From the NCBI GenBank assembly GCA_045612305.1, contig JAZKYU010000038.1, forward strand, positions 1 to 48,510: DNA of 48,510 bases, written 5' to 3'. The notes beneath the pieces are model-generated. The model saw nothing but the letters and a program-made list of their open reading frames with translations. It was not told where the DNA came from and did not search any database. The stretch comes from HGM04593 sp045612305. Its GTDB lineage: Bacteria; Bacteroidota; Bacteroidia; Bacteroidales; Bacteroidaceae. This document shows positions 31,706 to 39,648 of this stretch, one piece after another (positions within the stretch are counted from its first letter, which is position 1; every line of letters starts with the position of its first letter). The position numbers and the translations under genes were made by a program.

Positions 31706-33492
31706 ACGCGCAAAAAAACAAAGAAAAAGGGCTGCTCGACAGGTTTATAGAGTGGCGCGAAAAACATATATCCCAGAATCAGTTTATCCTGATTTTGAGT
31801 TTTGTGGTGGGTGTGCTTTCGGCCCTCGCCGCTTTTGTGCTGAAACACCTCATACATCTCATACAACACCTGCTCACAGGAGGGTTTGACAAAGATACCT
31901 TTAACTGGCTCTATCTTGTGTATCCAGTGATAGGTATTTTTATCACCGGCCTGCTCATACGCAAGGTGGTGCGCGACGATATAAGCCACGGTGTAACTAA
32001 GGTGCTTTATGCTATATCGTGCCGACAGGGCAAGATACGTGGGCACAACACTTGGTCGTCGTTGCTTGCCAGTGCAATAACCATTGGTTTTGGTGGCTCT
32101 GTGGGTGCCGAGTCGCCTATTGTTATGACGGGGTCGGCTATCGGCTCAAACTTGGGTTCCTTCTTCAAGATGGAGAAGAAGGTGATGATGCTTCTTATAG
32201 GTTGTGGAGCGGCAGGTGCCGTGTCGGGTATATTTAAGGCTCCTATCGCAGGCTTGGTGTTTGTGTTGGAGGTTTTGATGCTCGACCTCACTATGTCGTC
32301 GCTTCTTCCCTTGCTCATATCGAGTGTTACGGCAGCCACACTTTCGTATCTTATGATGGGCACGGATGCGATGTTTGAGTTTCACCTCGAAGACCACTTT
32401 AACCTTGCTCGTGTGCCCTATGTGATACTGCTTGGTATTGTGTGTGGCCTTGTTTCTCTCTACTTTACGAAGGTTACAACAAACATAGAGCGTTACTTTA
32501 AACGCTTTACCAACCCTTATGCAAGGTTGGCTATCGGTGGTAGCGTGCTTAGTGTGCTCATCTTTCTCTTCCCTCCGCTCTATGGCGAGGGTTACGAAAT
32601 GATACACCATCTTATAAATGGCTCGTCGGCCGATGTTATCTTGAATAACTCCCTTTTCTACGGGCACGCGAAGCTGTTGTTTGTCTATATGTTCCTTATT
32701 ATATTGTTCAAGGCTTTTGCCTCGACGGTGACAAACTGCGGTGGTGGTTGTGGTGGTATATTTGCTCCCAGCCTTTTCCTTGGTTGCGTGTCGGGGTATC
32801 TTTTTGCAGGTTTGTGCAATATGACGGGGTGGGGTGTTCCTGTGTCCGATAGAAACTTTGCTCTCTTTGGTATGGCCGCGCTTATGTCGGGTGTGTTCCA
32901 CGCTCCTTTGACGGGTGTCTTCCTCATTGCAGAGCTCACGGGAGGTTATGCTCTCTTTTTGCCTTTGATGATAGTGTCGGTGTGTTCGTACCTTACCGTG
33001 AAAATTTTTGATAAAAATAATATTTACGCGGTGCGTCTTGCACAGCGTGGCGAGCTTATAACACACCACAAGGACCAGGCTGTGCTCACAATTTTAAAGG
33101 TCGAGGATGTTATAGAGAAGAACTTTATGCGTCTTACCCCCGATATGGACTTGGGGCAACTAACAGCTGTGGTGGCAAAGACTAAACGCAACATATTCCC
33201 TGTGGTCAACGCAAGCGACCACCTTGTGGGTATCCTTTTTATAGACGATGTTAGGCACATAATGTTTCGCCAGGAGCTTTATCACCGCTACAAGGTTGCA
33301 ACGCTTATGCGCGAGGCGCCCGTGCGCTTGAGCATAGAGGAACCTATGGAGGCTGTGATGCGCAAGTTCGAGGAGACTAACGCGTGGAACTTGCCTGTTG
33401 AGTCTGTGGGTGGCGAGTATATAGGTTTTATCTCAAAGTCTGCGATATTTACGGCCTACAGAAAAACTTTGTTGGAATTTACATCAGACTAA
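31702..33492 (+). CDS. ClC-family chloride channel/antiporter with CBS pair
   Basis: A 596-aa membrane protein. GGSVGAESPIVMTGSAIGS holds the gating Glu (GxEGP-equivalent GAESP), GAAGAVSGIFKAPIAGLVFVLE and GGGCGGIFAPSLFLG are the other ion-pathway motifs, and about ten hydrophobic helices lie before residue 430. Two CBS domains follow (about 455-590), probably a nucleotide sensor. The intact gating Glu suggests a chloride/proton exchanger rather than a passive channel. It is translationally coupled to tsaC and is 4 bp ahead of fmt, a conserved Bacteroidetes order. Confidence 0.93.
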   Translation: MNAQKNKEKGLLDRFIEWREKHISQNQFILILSFVVGVLSALAAFVLKHLIHLIQHLLTGGFDKDTFNWLYLVYPVIGIFITGLLIRKVVRDDISHGVTKVLYAISCRQGKIRGHNTWSSLLASAITIGFGGSVGAESPIVMTGSAIGSNLGSFFKMEKKVMMLLIGCGAAGAVSGIFKAPIAGLVFVLEVLMLDLTMSSLLPLLISSVTAATLSYLMMGTDAMFEFHLEDHFNLARVPYVILLGIVCGLVSLYFTKVTTNIERYFKRFTNPYARLAIGGSVLSVLIFLFPPLYGEGYEMIHHLINGSSADVILNNSLFYGHAKLLFVYMFLIILFKAFASTVTNCGGGCGGIFAPSLFLGCVSGYLFAGLCNMTGWGVPVSDRNFALFGMAALMSGVFHAPLTGVFLIAELTGGYALFLPLMIVSVCSYLTVKIFDKNNIYAVRLAQRGELITHHKDQAVLTILKVEDVIEKNFMRLTPDMDLGQLTAVVAKTKRNIFPVVNASDHLVGILFIDDVRHIMFRQELYHRYKVATLMREAPVRLSIEEPMEAVMRKFEETNAWNLPVESVGGEYIGFISKSAIFTAYRKTLLEFTSD

Positions 33493-33496
33493 AATA

Positions 33497-34489
33497 ATGA
33501 ACGAAATTTTACGCATAGTATATTTGGGTACACCCGATTTTGCGGTGGAGCCCTTGAAGCGACTGCTCGAAAAACAGCGTGCCGACGCGGCGTGTGGTTA
33601 CGAGGTTGTGGGTGTTGTTACAATGCCCGATAAGATGATAAACAAGCGTGGAAACCAATTGCTTATGAGCCCTGTAAAGCAGTATGCTGTGCAGGAGGGG
33701 TTGCCCGTTCTCCAGCCCGAGTCTTTGAAGAGCGAGGAGTTTTTGAAGGCTCTTGCTGCATGGCGTGCCGACCTGCAGATTGTTGTTGCCTTCCGTATGC
33801 TCCCCGAGAGCGTGTGGAACATGCCCCGTTTGGGCACGTTCAACCTGCACGCATCGCTCTTGCCGCAGTACCGCGGTGCAGCCCCCATAAATTGGGCTAT
33901 AATAAACGGCGATAAAGAGACAGGGGTAACAACCTTTTTCCTGAAACACGAGATAGACACGGGCGATGTTATATACCGCGATAAGGTGGCGATAGAGGAG
34001 AACGACAACGCCGGTACTCTGCACGATAAATTGATGTACCAGGGCGGTGATACGGTTTTGCGCACCGTAGAGGCGATAGTTAAGGGCGAGGCTACAGCAC
34101 AACCGCAAGACGAGATGTTTGCTCTTGAAAGCGAGCTGCGCCCCGCACCCAAGATTTTCCGCGACACCTGCCGCATAAATTGGGGAAAAAGCTGCGATGC
34201 AGTGTACGACTTTGTTCGTGGTATGTCGCCCTATCCTGCTGCTTGGTGCGAGATGAAGGACGCCGACGAGAAAGTCATATCTATAAAGGTGTACGAGGTG
34301 GCCAAGGAGCCCGCGCAGCACAATTATGCTGCAGGTACCCTGCTGACCGATGGAAAAACTTATGCAAAGGTTGCTGTTGAAGGTGGCTACATAAACCTTC
34401 TCTCCTTGCAAATTCCTGGTAAAAAGCGTATGCCGGTAGCCGATCTTTTGCGTGGCTTCTCGTTGCAAGGGTATAGTATTGTAGAGTAA
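33497..34489 (+). CDS. fmt: Methionyl-tRNA formyltransferase
   Basis: A 330-aa enzyme that formylates initiator Met-tRNA using 10-formyl-tetrahydrofolate. IVYLGTPDFAVEPLKRLL at the N-terminus, the catalytic segment NLHASLLPQYRGAAPINWAI (Asn, His around residue 115) and DTGDV further on are all present, followed by the C-terminal OB-like tRNA-binding domain. It is the last gene of the lysE-to-fmt unit; a GC-rich hairpin follows the stop. Confidence 0.96.
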   Translation: MNEILRIVYLGTPDFAVEPLKRLLEKQRADAACGYEVVGVVTMPDKMINKRGNQLLMSPVKQYAVQEGLPVLQPESLKSEEFLKALAAWRADLQIVVAFRMLPESVWNMPRLGTFNLHASLLPQYRGAAPINWAIINGDKETGVTTFFLKHEIDTGDVIYRDKVAIEENDNAGTLHDKLMYQGGDTVLRTVEAIVKGEATAQPQDEMFALESELRPAPKIFRDTCRINWGKSCDAVYDFVRGMSPYPAAWCEMKDADEKVISIKVYEVAKEPAQHNYAAGTLLTDGKTYAKVAVEGGYINLLSLQIPGKKRMPVADLLRGFSLQGYSIVE

Positions 34490-34498
34490 AACAGAGTA

Positions 34499-34533
34499 GG
34501 GGGAGTGGGCGTAGGCAACGTAAACACTCCCCC
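34499..34533 (+). terminator. Hairpin after fmt
   Basis: A perfect 9-bp stem GGGGGAGTG (34499-34507) / CACTCCCCC (34525-34533). No T tract follows directly, so it may be a pause, an RNA 3'-end stabiliser or a weak terminator. Confidence 0.5.
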
Positions 34534-34568
34534 GATATTGTTAAAAACATTACTTTTTTTTGAGTAAA

Positions 34569-34600
34569 TTTGGATTTAACCCTTTTATTGCTTTACTTTG
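34569..34600 (+). promoter_or_regulatory. Promoter of the ECF sigma gene
   Basis: TTTG (34569-34572), a 20-base spacer and TTACTTTG (34593-34600), one base off TAnnTTTG. The leader to the ATG at 34693 is about 85 nt. Confidence 0.5.
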
Positions 34601-34692
34601 CAACGTTTTTGTAACATTAACTCATTTTAAATAACCTAAAACCCCGTTGCCTATAGAGAAAATTCTACTTCAAAAACAAACTATTGAATAGA

Positions 34693-35286
34693 ATGAATAA
34701 TTTAAAACAGATGACCGACGATATGTTGGTAGAGCTGTATGTAGGGGGCAATAATTCGGCATTTGACGTTTTGCTGAATCGTCACAAAGATAGGTTATAT
34801 TACTACATATATTTTATTGTACGTTCTCGCGAGGTTGCCGAGGATTTGTTTCAGGAGACCTTTGTAAAGGCTATCGTCAAGTTGCAGGAGGGTAAATATC
34901 AGCCCGATGGCAAGTTTTCGGCGTGGATAACCCGCATAGCCCATAACTTGGTTATAGACCTCTTTCGCCAAGAACGTAACGAGAATCTTGTGTCGAGCGA
35001 CGAGGAGGGTGTGGATATTCTAAATGATGCTTCCCTTGTAGAGGGCACAATAGAAAACCGTATGGTGAACGAGCAGGTGTTGCGCGATGTGCGTGCGCTT
35101 GTCGATGAGTTGCCCGACTGCCAGCGCGAGGTGGTTTATATGCGTTTCTACCAGCAGCTCTCTTTTAAAGATATTGCCGACATAACAGGCGTGAGCATAA
35201 ACACTGCTTTGGGGCGTATGCGCTATGCTATACTTAATATGCGTCGCATAGCTGCCGAGAAAGATATATCTCTTGTGCTGGAGTAA
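34693..35286 (+). CDS. ECF-type RNA polymerase sigma factor
   Basis: A 197-aa sigma-70 family protein. Region 2 is residues about 22-95 (DRLYYYIYFIVRSREVAEDL, then FSAWITRIAHNLVIDLFRQE) and region 4 about 135-190 (LPDCQREVVYMRFYQQLSFK, then TGVSINTALGRMRYAILNM). No anti-sigma gene follows; instead there is a 59-aa protein. Stand-alone ECF factors of this type occur widely in Bacteroidales, and their trigger is not visible from the sequence. The ATG at 34693 is preferred to a TTG three codons upstream. Confidence 0.92.
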   Translation: MNNLKQMTDDMLVELYVGGNNSAFDVLLNRHKDRLYYYIYFIVRSREVAEDLFQETFVKAIVKLQEGKYQPDGKFSAWITRIAHNLVIDLFRQERNENLVSSDEEGVDILNDASLVEGTIENRMVNEQVLRDVRALVDELPDCQREVVYMRFYQQLSFKDIADITGVSINTALGRMRYAILNMRRIAAEKDISLVLE

Positions 35287-35371
35287 AAATTATTCTATTT
35301 TTTTGCATAGGTATATACTTTTCTCCCCTTTTTTACGTTCTATATATAGAACATAAGAAAAAGGGTTGCCT

Positions 35372-35551
35372 ATGAATAAAAAATCTACACGTAATTTTAA
35401 ATTGCAAAGCACCATTATAACCCAAGCGCTAAAGGGCGAAAAGATGCCTAAACCTAGCGAGCTCTCTTTGGCCTTCATAAAGAACTTTGCACACAACTTC
35501 AGAGTGCAGCAACTTGGCGATGGTATTGTACAGGAATTTGTATTAAACTAA
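35372..35551 (+). CDS. Small 59-aa protein downstream of the sigma gene
   Basis: MNKKSTRNFKLQSTIITQAL starts a small soluble protein with the core KGEKMPKPSELSLAFIKNFA and the end GDGIVQEFVLN. The reading frame is supported by its balanced composition, its position 85 bp after the sigma gene on the same strand and the terminator right after it. I do not know its function. It may be conserved next to this sigma factor; a small antagonist or unrelated regulator are both possible. Confidence 0.65.
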   Translation: MNKKSTRNFKLQSTIITQALKGEKMPKPSELSLAFIKNFAHNFRVQQLGDGIVQEFVLN

Positions 35552-35576
35552 TAGACTGCTTAAACTAACTTTGCAG

Positions 35577-35606
35577 CCGCCCTTCGAAAAGAGGGGCGGT
35601 TTTTTT
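35577..35606 (+). terminator. Intrinsic terminator after the 59-aa gene
   Basis: Stem CCGCCC / GGGCGG (35577-35599) followed by a run of seven T. Confidence 0.85.
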
Positions 35607-35622
35607 ATACTCTTGTGGGCAT

Positions 35623-35656
35623 AAAAAGAGCATCCCCCCTGTGAAGGAGGGATGCT
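35623..35656 (-). terminator. Intrinsic terminator of the MFS gene
   Basis: On the minus strand an 8-bp stem AGCATCCC / GGGATGCT (35656-35629) is followed by a C and a short U run (35627-35623), 23 bases after the MFS stop. Confidence 0.8.
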
Positions 35657-35678
35657 GTGTCTCTATTAAAATATTTTG

Positions 35679-37205
35679 TTATTTCATATTCTTCGCCTCG
35701 AGACCATAACCGTGTTTCTTGTCGGCAATCTTCAGGAGTACAGATATTATTACTGCGATAGCTCCAAAGAGTGCGAAGATACACATCGGCTCTGTGTAGT
35801 CGGTTGTGCCGTTAGCTGTGTTTTTAGCAATAACGTTACCTATGAGCACGGGAACCATAGAGAGGCCGATGTTCTGTATGTAGAAAATAATTGCATAGGC
35901 CGAGCCAAGCTGCTTCATGGGGATAATCTTGGGTACCGATGGCCACATAGCCGAAGGTACAAGAGAGAAAGCTACGCCGAGCAATATCATCACAATTACA
36001 GCAAACCACCAAACGTTGAGTAGGGGCATAGCAAAAAGCACGTGTACAATTGTGAGCAAAATAGAGCCTATAATCATAAGTGTTGCACCTTTACCCATCT
36101 TGTCGTACATAGAGCCAAAGAGGGGTGTCAGCAACATAGTACCAAAGGGCAACAAGCCGGGAATTACACCTGCGAGGTCGGGGCTCACATTATATTTTAT
36201 AATCATGAGGTTGGTGGCAAACTTCAAGAAGGGGAATACTGCAGCGTAGAATATGAGGCAGAGGAAGGTAATGAGCCAGAAACCTTTGTTTGTGAAAATC
36301 TCCTTGAGGTCGCTGAACTTAAACTGCTCCTCGCTCTCGATGTTAACATCCTGCTCGGCGATAGAAGCGTCGAGCTTCTTATCCATAACGCAGTAAACAA
36401 TGTACGAGATAAGGCCGATACAGAGCGCCGAAGCACCAAACATAACAGGTGCCGAAACAAGGCCGAAGTTCTGTGCAATGGGCAGTGCAAAGAAAAGAGC
36501 AAAGGCTGTACCCACACGTGCGAGCGCAACCTGCAAGCCCATAGCAAGCGCCATCTCGTGGCCTGTAAACCACTTAGCAATAACTTTTGTCACGGTGATA
36601 CCTGCAATTTCAGCACCCATACCATAGATGGCAAAGCCGAGGCAGGCTACAGCTACCTGTGTAGGCAAACCGAAAATCTCGCCGGCGAAGGCGTTATCCA
36701 CAGCATACCACTTTATCGCAGCACCGATGAACATAAGCGCGGTACTCATAATACCAGTGAAACGCACGCCCATCTTGTCGAGGATAAGTCCTCCAAAGAA
36801 GAGCATCAAAAGGAATACATTAATGTATCCGTATGCACCCGAGAAGATACCATAGTCGTCGCCACCCCAGCCAAGGCCGTTGATGGTTGATGTTACTGTT
36901 GTTTCTTTGCTTGTGGGGTTGCCCTCGCTGTCGATAAATGACATTTGGTAGGTGTTGCCTACAACAATCTCATCTTCGCAACATATAGGTGTAGCGCTTA
37001 TCTTCATAAGTGAGTCGGCTGCGAGGTATGTGCCGTCTTCAAAATATACGAGCTTGCCTTTTGTGGTAAGAGGAGCTTCGAGGGGGCCCATAACATCGGT
37101 GAAGAAATATGCCATCATCATAGTCAAAGAGACGATGATGAGTGCCGACCAGCGTGCTGCAACCGAGTCGTTTAGTTTTGTTTGAATTTTTTGTGTTACT
37201 GTCAT
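35679..37205 (-). CDS. MFS transporter with a periplasmic insert
   Basis: A 508-aa major facilitator with about 12 membrane segments. The first helix (SALIIVSLTMMMAYFF) is followed by an unusual hydrophilic, beta-like stretch of about 75 residues (roughly 40-115, including a CC pair) before helix 2, which carries GGLILDKMGVRFTGI, the MFS motif A. The second half has a matching FGSMYDKMGKG. It resembles the MFSD1-like MFS branch of Bacteroidetes. It lies 29 bp downstream of an S9 peptidase gene in one unit, which fits uptake of the di- or tripeptides that enzyme would release; this is inference. Confidence 0.85.
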   Translation of the reverse strand: MTVTQKIQTKLNDSVAARWSALIIVSLTMMMAYFFTDVMGPLEAPLTTKGKLVYFEDGTYLAADSLMKISATPICCEDEIVVGNTYQMSFIDSEGNPTSKETTVTSTINGLGWGGDDYGIFSGAYGYINVFLLMLFFGGLILDKMGVRFTGIMSTALMFIGAAIKWYAVDNAFAGEIFGLPTQVAVACLGFAIYGMGAEIAGITVTKVIAKWFTGHEMALAMGLQVALARVGTAFALFFALPIAQNFGLVSAPVMFGASALCIGLISYIVYCVMDKKLDASIAEQDVNIESEEQFKFSDLKEIFTNKGFWLITFLCLIFYAAVFPFLKFATNLMIIKYNVSPDLAGVIPGLLPFGTMLLTPLFGSMYDKMGKGATLMIIGSILLTIVHVLFAMPLLNVWWFAVIVMILLGVAFSLVPSAMWPSVPKIIPMKQLGSAYAIIFYIQNIGLSMVPVLIGNVIAKNTANGTTDYTEPMCIFALFGAIAVIISVLLKIADKKHGYGLEAKNMK

Positions 37206-37234
37206 TTTGTTTAGTGTTTTTATTTATGTTTCTA

Positions 37235-39361
37235 TTATTTTTTCAACCATTTATCGAGCCACGCAAAGAAGGTGCGTTGCCACAATATGCCGTTCTGGGG
37301 TTTCAGCACCCAGTGATTTTCGTCGGGGAAGAGCAGCAACTGCGCGGGCACGCCTTTGAGCTTTGCTGCATTGAAAGCGGCCATAGACTGCGACGAGAGT
37401 ATGCGATAGTCGCGGTCGCCGTGTATGAGAAGGATGGGGGTATCCCACTTATCGACAAATTTGTGGGGTGAGTTTGCAAAAGATTTTTGTACTTGCGCGC
37501 TCTTTTCATAAGGTGCACCACCCAGGTCCCAGTTTGCAAACCAGCTCTCCTCGGTCTCGAAATATTGTTGCTCCATATTGAAGAAGCCGTCGTGGGCGAT
37601 GAAGGCTTTGAAACGTTTGTTGTGGTGTCCCATCATCCACATAGCTGTGTAGCCGCCAAAGCTTGCGCCTATACATCCGAGGCGGTCGCTGTCTACATAA
37701 GGCTCTTTTGCCACATCGTCGATAGCAGCAAAGAGGTCCTTCATACAAGCGCCGCCGTAGTCGCCGCTAATTTGCTCGTTCCACTCCGATCCGAAGCCGG
37801 GCAAGCCGCGACGGTTTGTCGCTACTACTATGTAGCCTTGTGCTGCCATAATGCGGAAGTTCCAACGATAGCTCCAGAACTGACTTACAGGCGACTGGGG
37901 GCCACCGTTGCAGAAGAGCAGTGTGGGGTACTTTTTGTTTTTGTCGAAGTTGGGTGGGAAAACAACCCAAGAGTGAAGCTCTTTGTTGTCGAAGGTTTTG
38001 CACCAGCGTGCTTCCACCTTAATATCTTGTAATTGCGAGAGTATGTACTCGTTTTCGGCGGTGAGCTGCTCTATGTTTCCACCCTTGTCGATGGTGTATA
38101 TGTCGGTGGGGGTGCTTATAGACTGACGGGTAACAACAAGCTTGTCGCAGCCGAGGGGCGACACCGATGTGTAGTCGTAATCTCCGTCGGTGAGCTTTGT
38201 AAGCTCGCAGCCGAGGGTGATGTTGTATACCTGTGTGGTGCCGTGCCAAGTGCCTGTAAAGTAGAGGCTCTTGCTGTCGGGGGCCCAGCTGTATGTGTCT
38301 ACGTTGCTGTCGAAGAGTATCTTGCCGGGCTCCTTGCCGTCGGTTATGTATGTTTGCTCGCCGGTTGTGAGGTCCATAACGCACAAGCGGTTGCGGTCGC
38401 TCTCGTATCCGTCGCGTTTCATACTCAACCACGCGAGGTATGTGCCGCAGGGCGAGAAGGTTGGCGTGGTGTCGTAGCCGTAGTTGGCTGTCGCCTCGTT
38501 AAGCTTGCAGAGGTTGGTAGTTGTGCCATTTTCTGTGTCGTAGAGGTATATATCGGTATCGGTGCTCAAGGTGTAGTCGATGCCTGTCTTTTTTATACAA
38601 CTGTATGCAATCTTCTTTGAGTCGGGGCTCCATGCAAGCTGCTCTGTGCCGCCGAAGGGGCGGTTGGGGCAGTCGTATGTGGTGCCTTCGAGGAGGTCCT
38701 TGCCCTCGTCGATGGTGCTGCCGTCGAAGGTGGCGATAAAGGGGTGGGGGGCGTCGGTGAGCCACTCATCCCAGTGCTTGTACATGAGGTCGTTCACAAC
38801 AAACCCTTGTGCTTTGTCGAGGTCGGGGTGTATGTCGGCAGTTGTGTCTTTAATTTTTATTCTCTTTACAAGGATAACTTTTGTTTCGCAGGGCGAAAAG
38901 AGGAAGCCCTCGATGTCGCTCTTGTCGTTTGTAAGCTGTTTGCGCTCGGTGCCGTCGGGGCTCATCTCCCACACTTGGTTACTGCCGCTCTCGTTGGAAA
39001 GAAAGGCTATCTTGCTGCCTCCTTTTATCCACACAGCGCTTGTTTCATTGGCTGCGGTTGTGGTGAGGCTTTTTTTGTCGCTGCCGTCGGCGTTGGTGGT
39101 GTTTATCGTGTGGTGGCTTTTGTTTTGCTCCACGCTGTAGTAACTTATGCCGTAGAGTATTTTTTCACCGTCGGGCGAGACAACGGGTGTGCCCACTCGC
39201 CCCATAGCCCACAGGGCTTCGGGCGACATAGTGCCGTTTTCTATCTTAATTTCCGATTTGCCTATTATTGCTGCGCTCTCCTCTTTGGGTGAACTGTCGC
39301 AACCGTTTAGCGCGATGCCTGTCAATGCCATAGCTGCCATAATTATTGTACTTCTTTTCAT
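37235..39361 (-). CDS. S9-family prolyl-oligopeptidase/dipeptidyl-peptidase lipoprotein
   Basis: A 708-aa exported peptidase. The N-terminus MKRSTIIMAAMALTGIALNGC ends in a lipobox-like LNGC, so it is probably anchored to a membrane. Residues about 45-430 are WD40/TolB-like beta-propeller repeats (SPDGEKILYG, SPDGTERKQL, WSPDSKKIAYS), and the C-terminal alpha/beta-hydrolase carries the nucleophile S567 in GASFGGYTAMW, the Asp in LIHGDRDYRI and the His in PDENHWV. It should trim dipeptides or cleave short peptides in the periplasm. It is the first gene of the unit with the MFS transporter. Confidence 0.93.
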   Translation of the reverse strand: MKRSTIIMAAMALTGIALNGCDSSPKEESAAIIGKSEIKIENGTMSPEALWAMGRVGTPVVSPDGEKILYGISYYSVEQNKSHHTINTTNADGSDKKSLTTTAANETSAVWIKGGSKIAFLSNESGSNQVWEMSPDGTERKQLTNDKSDIEGFLFSPCETKVILVKRIKIKDTTADIHPDLDKAQGFVVNDLMYKHWDEWLTDAPHPFIATFDGSTIDEGKDLLEGTTYDCPNRPFGGTEQLAWSPDSKKIAYSCIKKTGIDYTLSTDTDIYLYDTENGTTTNLCKLNEATANYGYDTTPTFSPCGTYLAWLSMKRDGYESDRNRLCVMDLTTGEQTYITDGKEPGKILFDSNVDTYSWAPDSKSLYFTGTWHGTTQVYNITLGCELTKLTDGDYDYTSVSPLGCDKLVVTRQSISTPTDIYTIDKGGNIEQLTAENEYILSQLQDIKVEARWCKTFDNKELHSWVVFPPNFDKNKKYPTLLFCNGGPQSPVSQFWSYRWNFRIMAAQGYIVVATNRRGLPGFGSEWNEQISGDYGGACMKDLFAAIDDVAKEPYVDSDRLGCIGASFGGYTAMWMMGHHNKRFKAFIAHDGFFNMEQQYFETEESWFANWDLGGAPYEKSAQVQKSFANSPHKFVDKWDTPILLIHGDRDYRILSSQSMAAFNAAKLKGVPAQLLLFPDENHWVLKPQNGILWQRTFFAWLDKWLKK

Positions 39362-39411
39362 TGCGTGTTATTTATTTTGTATTTTATTTGTATAATTATT
39401 AATTATAGTTG

Positions 39412-39430
39412 CAAAGATAGCAACAACGAG
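39412..39430 (-). promoter_or_regulatory. Proximal promoter-like module of the S9/MFS unit
   Basis: On the minus strand CTCGTTGTTGCTATCTTTG contains the exact -7 box TATCTTTG (39419-39412), 50 bases before the ATG. The same 19-mer recurs 84 bases upstream. Confidence 0.55.
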
Positions 39431-39495
39431 CGAAATAATATCAAGCTCGCTTGTATATTTCAGAGCGAGTGCCCAAAATCTTCGGGTATTTATCC

Positions 39496-39514
39496 CAAAG
39501 ATAGCAACAACGAG
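39496..39514 (-). promoter_or_regulatory. Distal copy of the S9 promoter-like module
   Basis: Second identical 19-mer with TATCTTTG at 39503-39496. No good -33 box is seen, so it may be a weak second promoter or a duplicated remnant. Confidence 0.4.
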
Positions 39515-39594
39515 TTCGGTGGCGGTGCTTGCTGTGCTGTTAAAAGGGGGCTTGTTTTCTCGCCAACGATTTAATGTTTTTTCGTTTTTTTGTT

Positions 39595-39602
39595 TAGCTT
39601 TG
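39595..39602 (+). promoter_or_regulatory. -7 element of the GH2 gene
   Basis: TAGCTTTG followed by CA, an exact TAnnTTTG box, 46 bases before the ATG at 39649. Confidence 0.55.
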
Positions 39603-39648
39603 CAAAAATGTAATTTCTCGAAGAGTAAAATTTATAAATAATTTCATA

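Noticed and set aside
36042..36890. A 282-codon plus-strand frame opposite the MFS gene
   Set aside because: Antisense shadow of a membrane protein; composition rich in Cys, His and Glu is typical of reversed hydrophobic codons.
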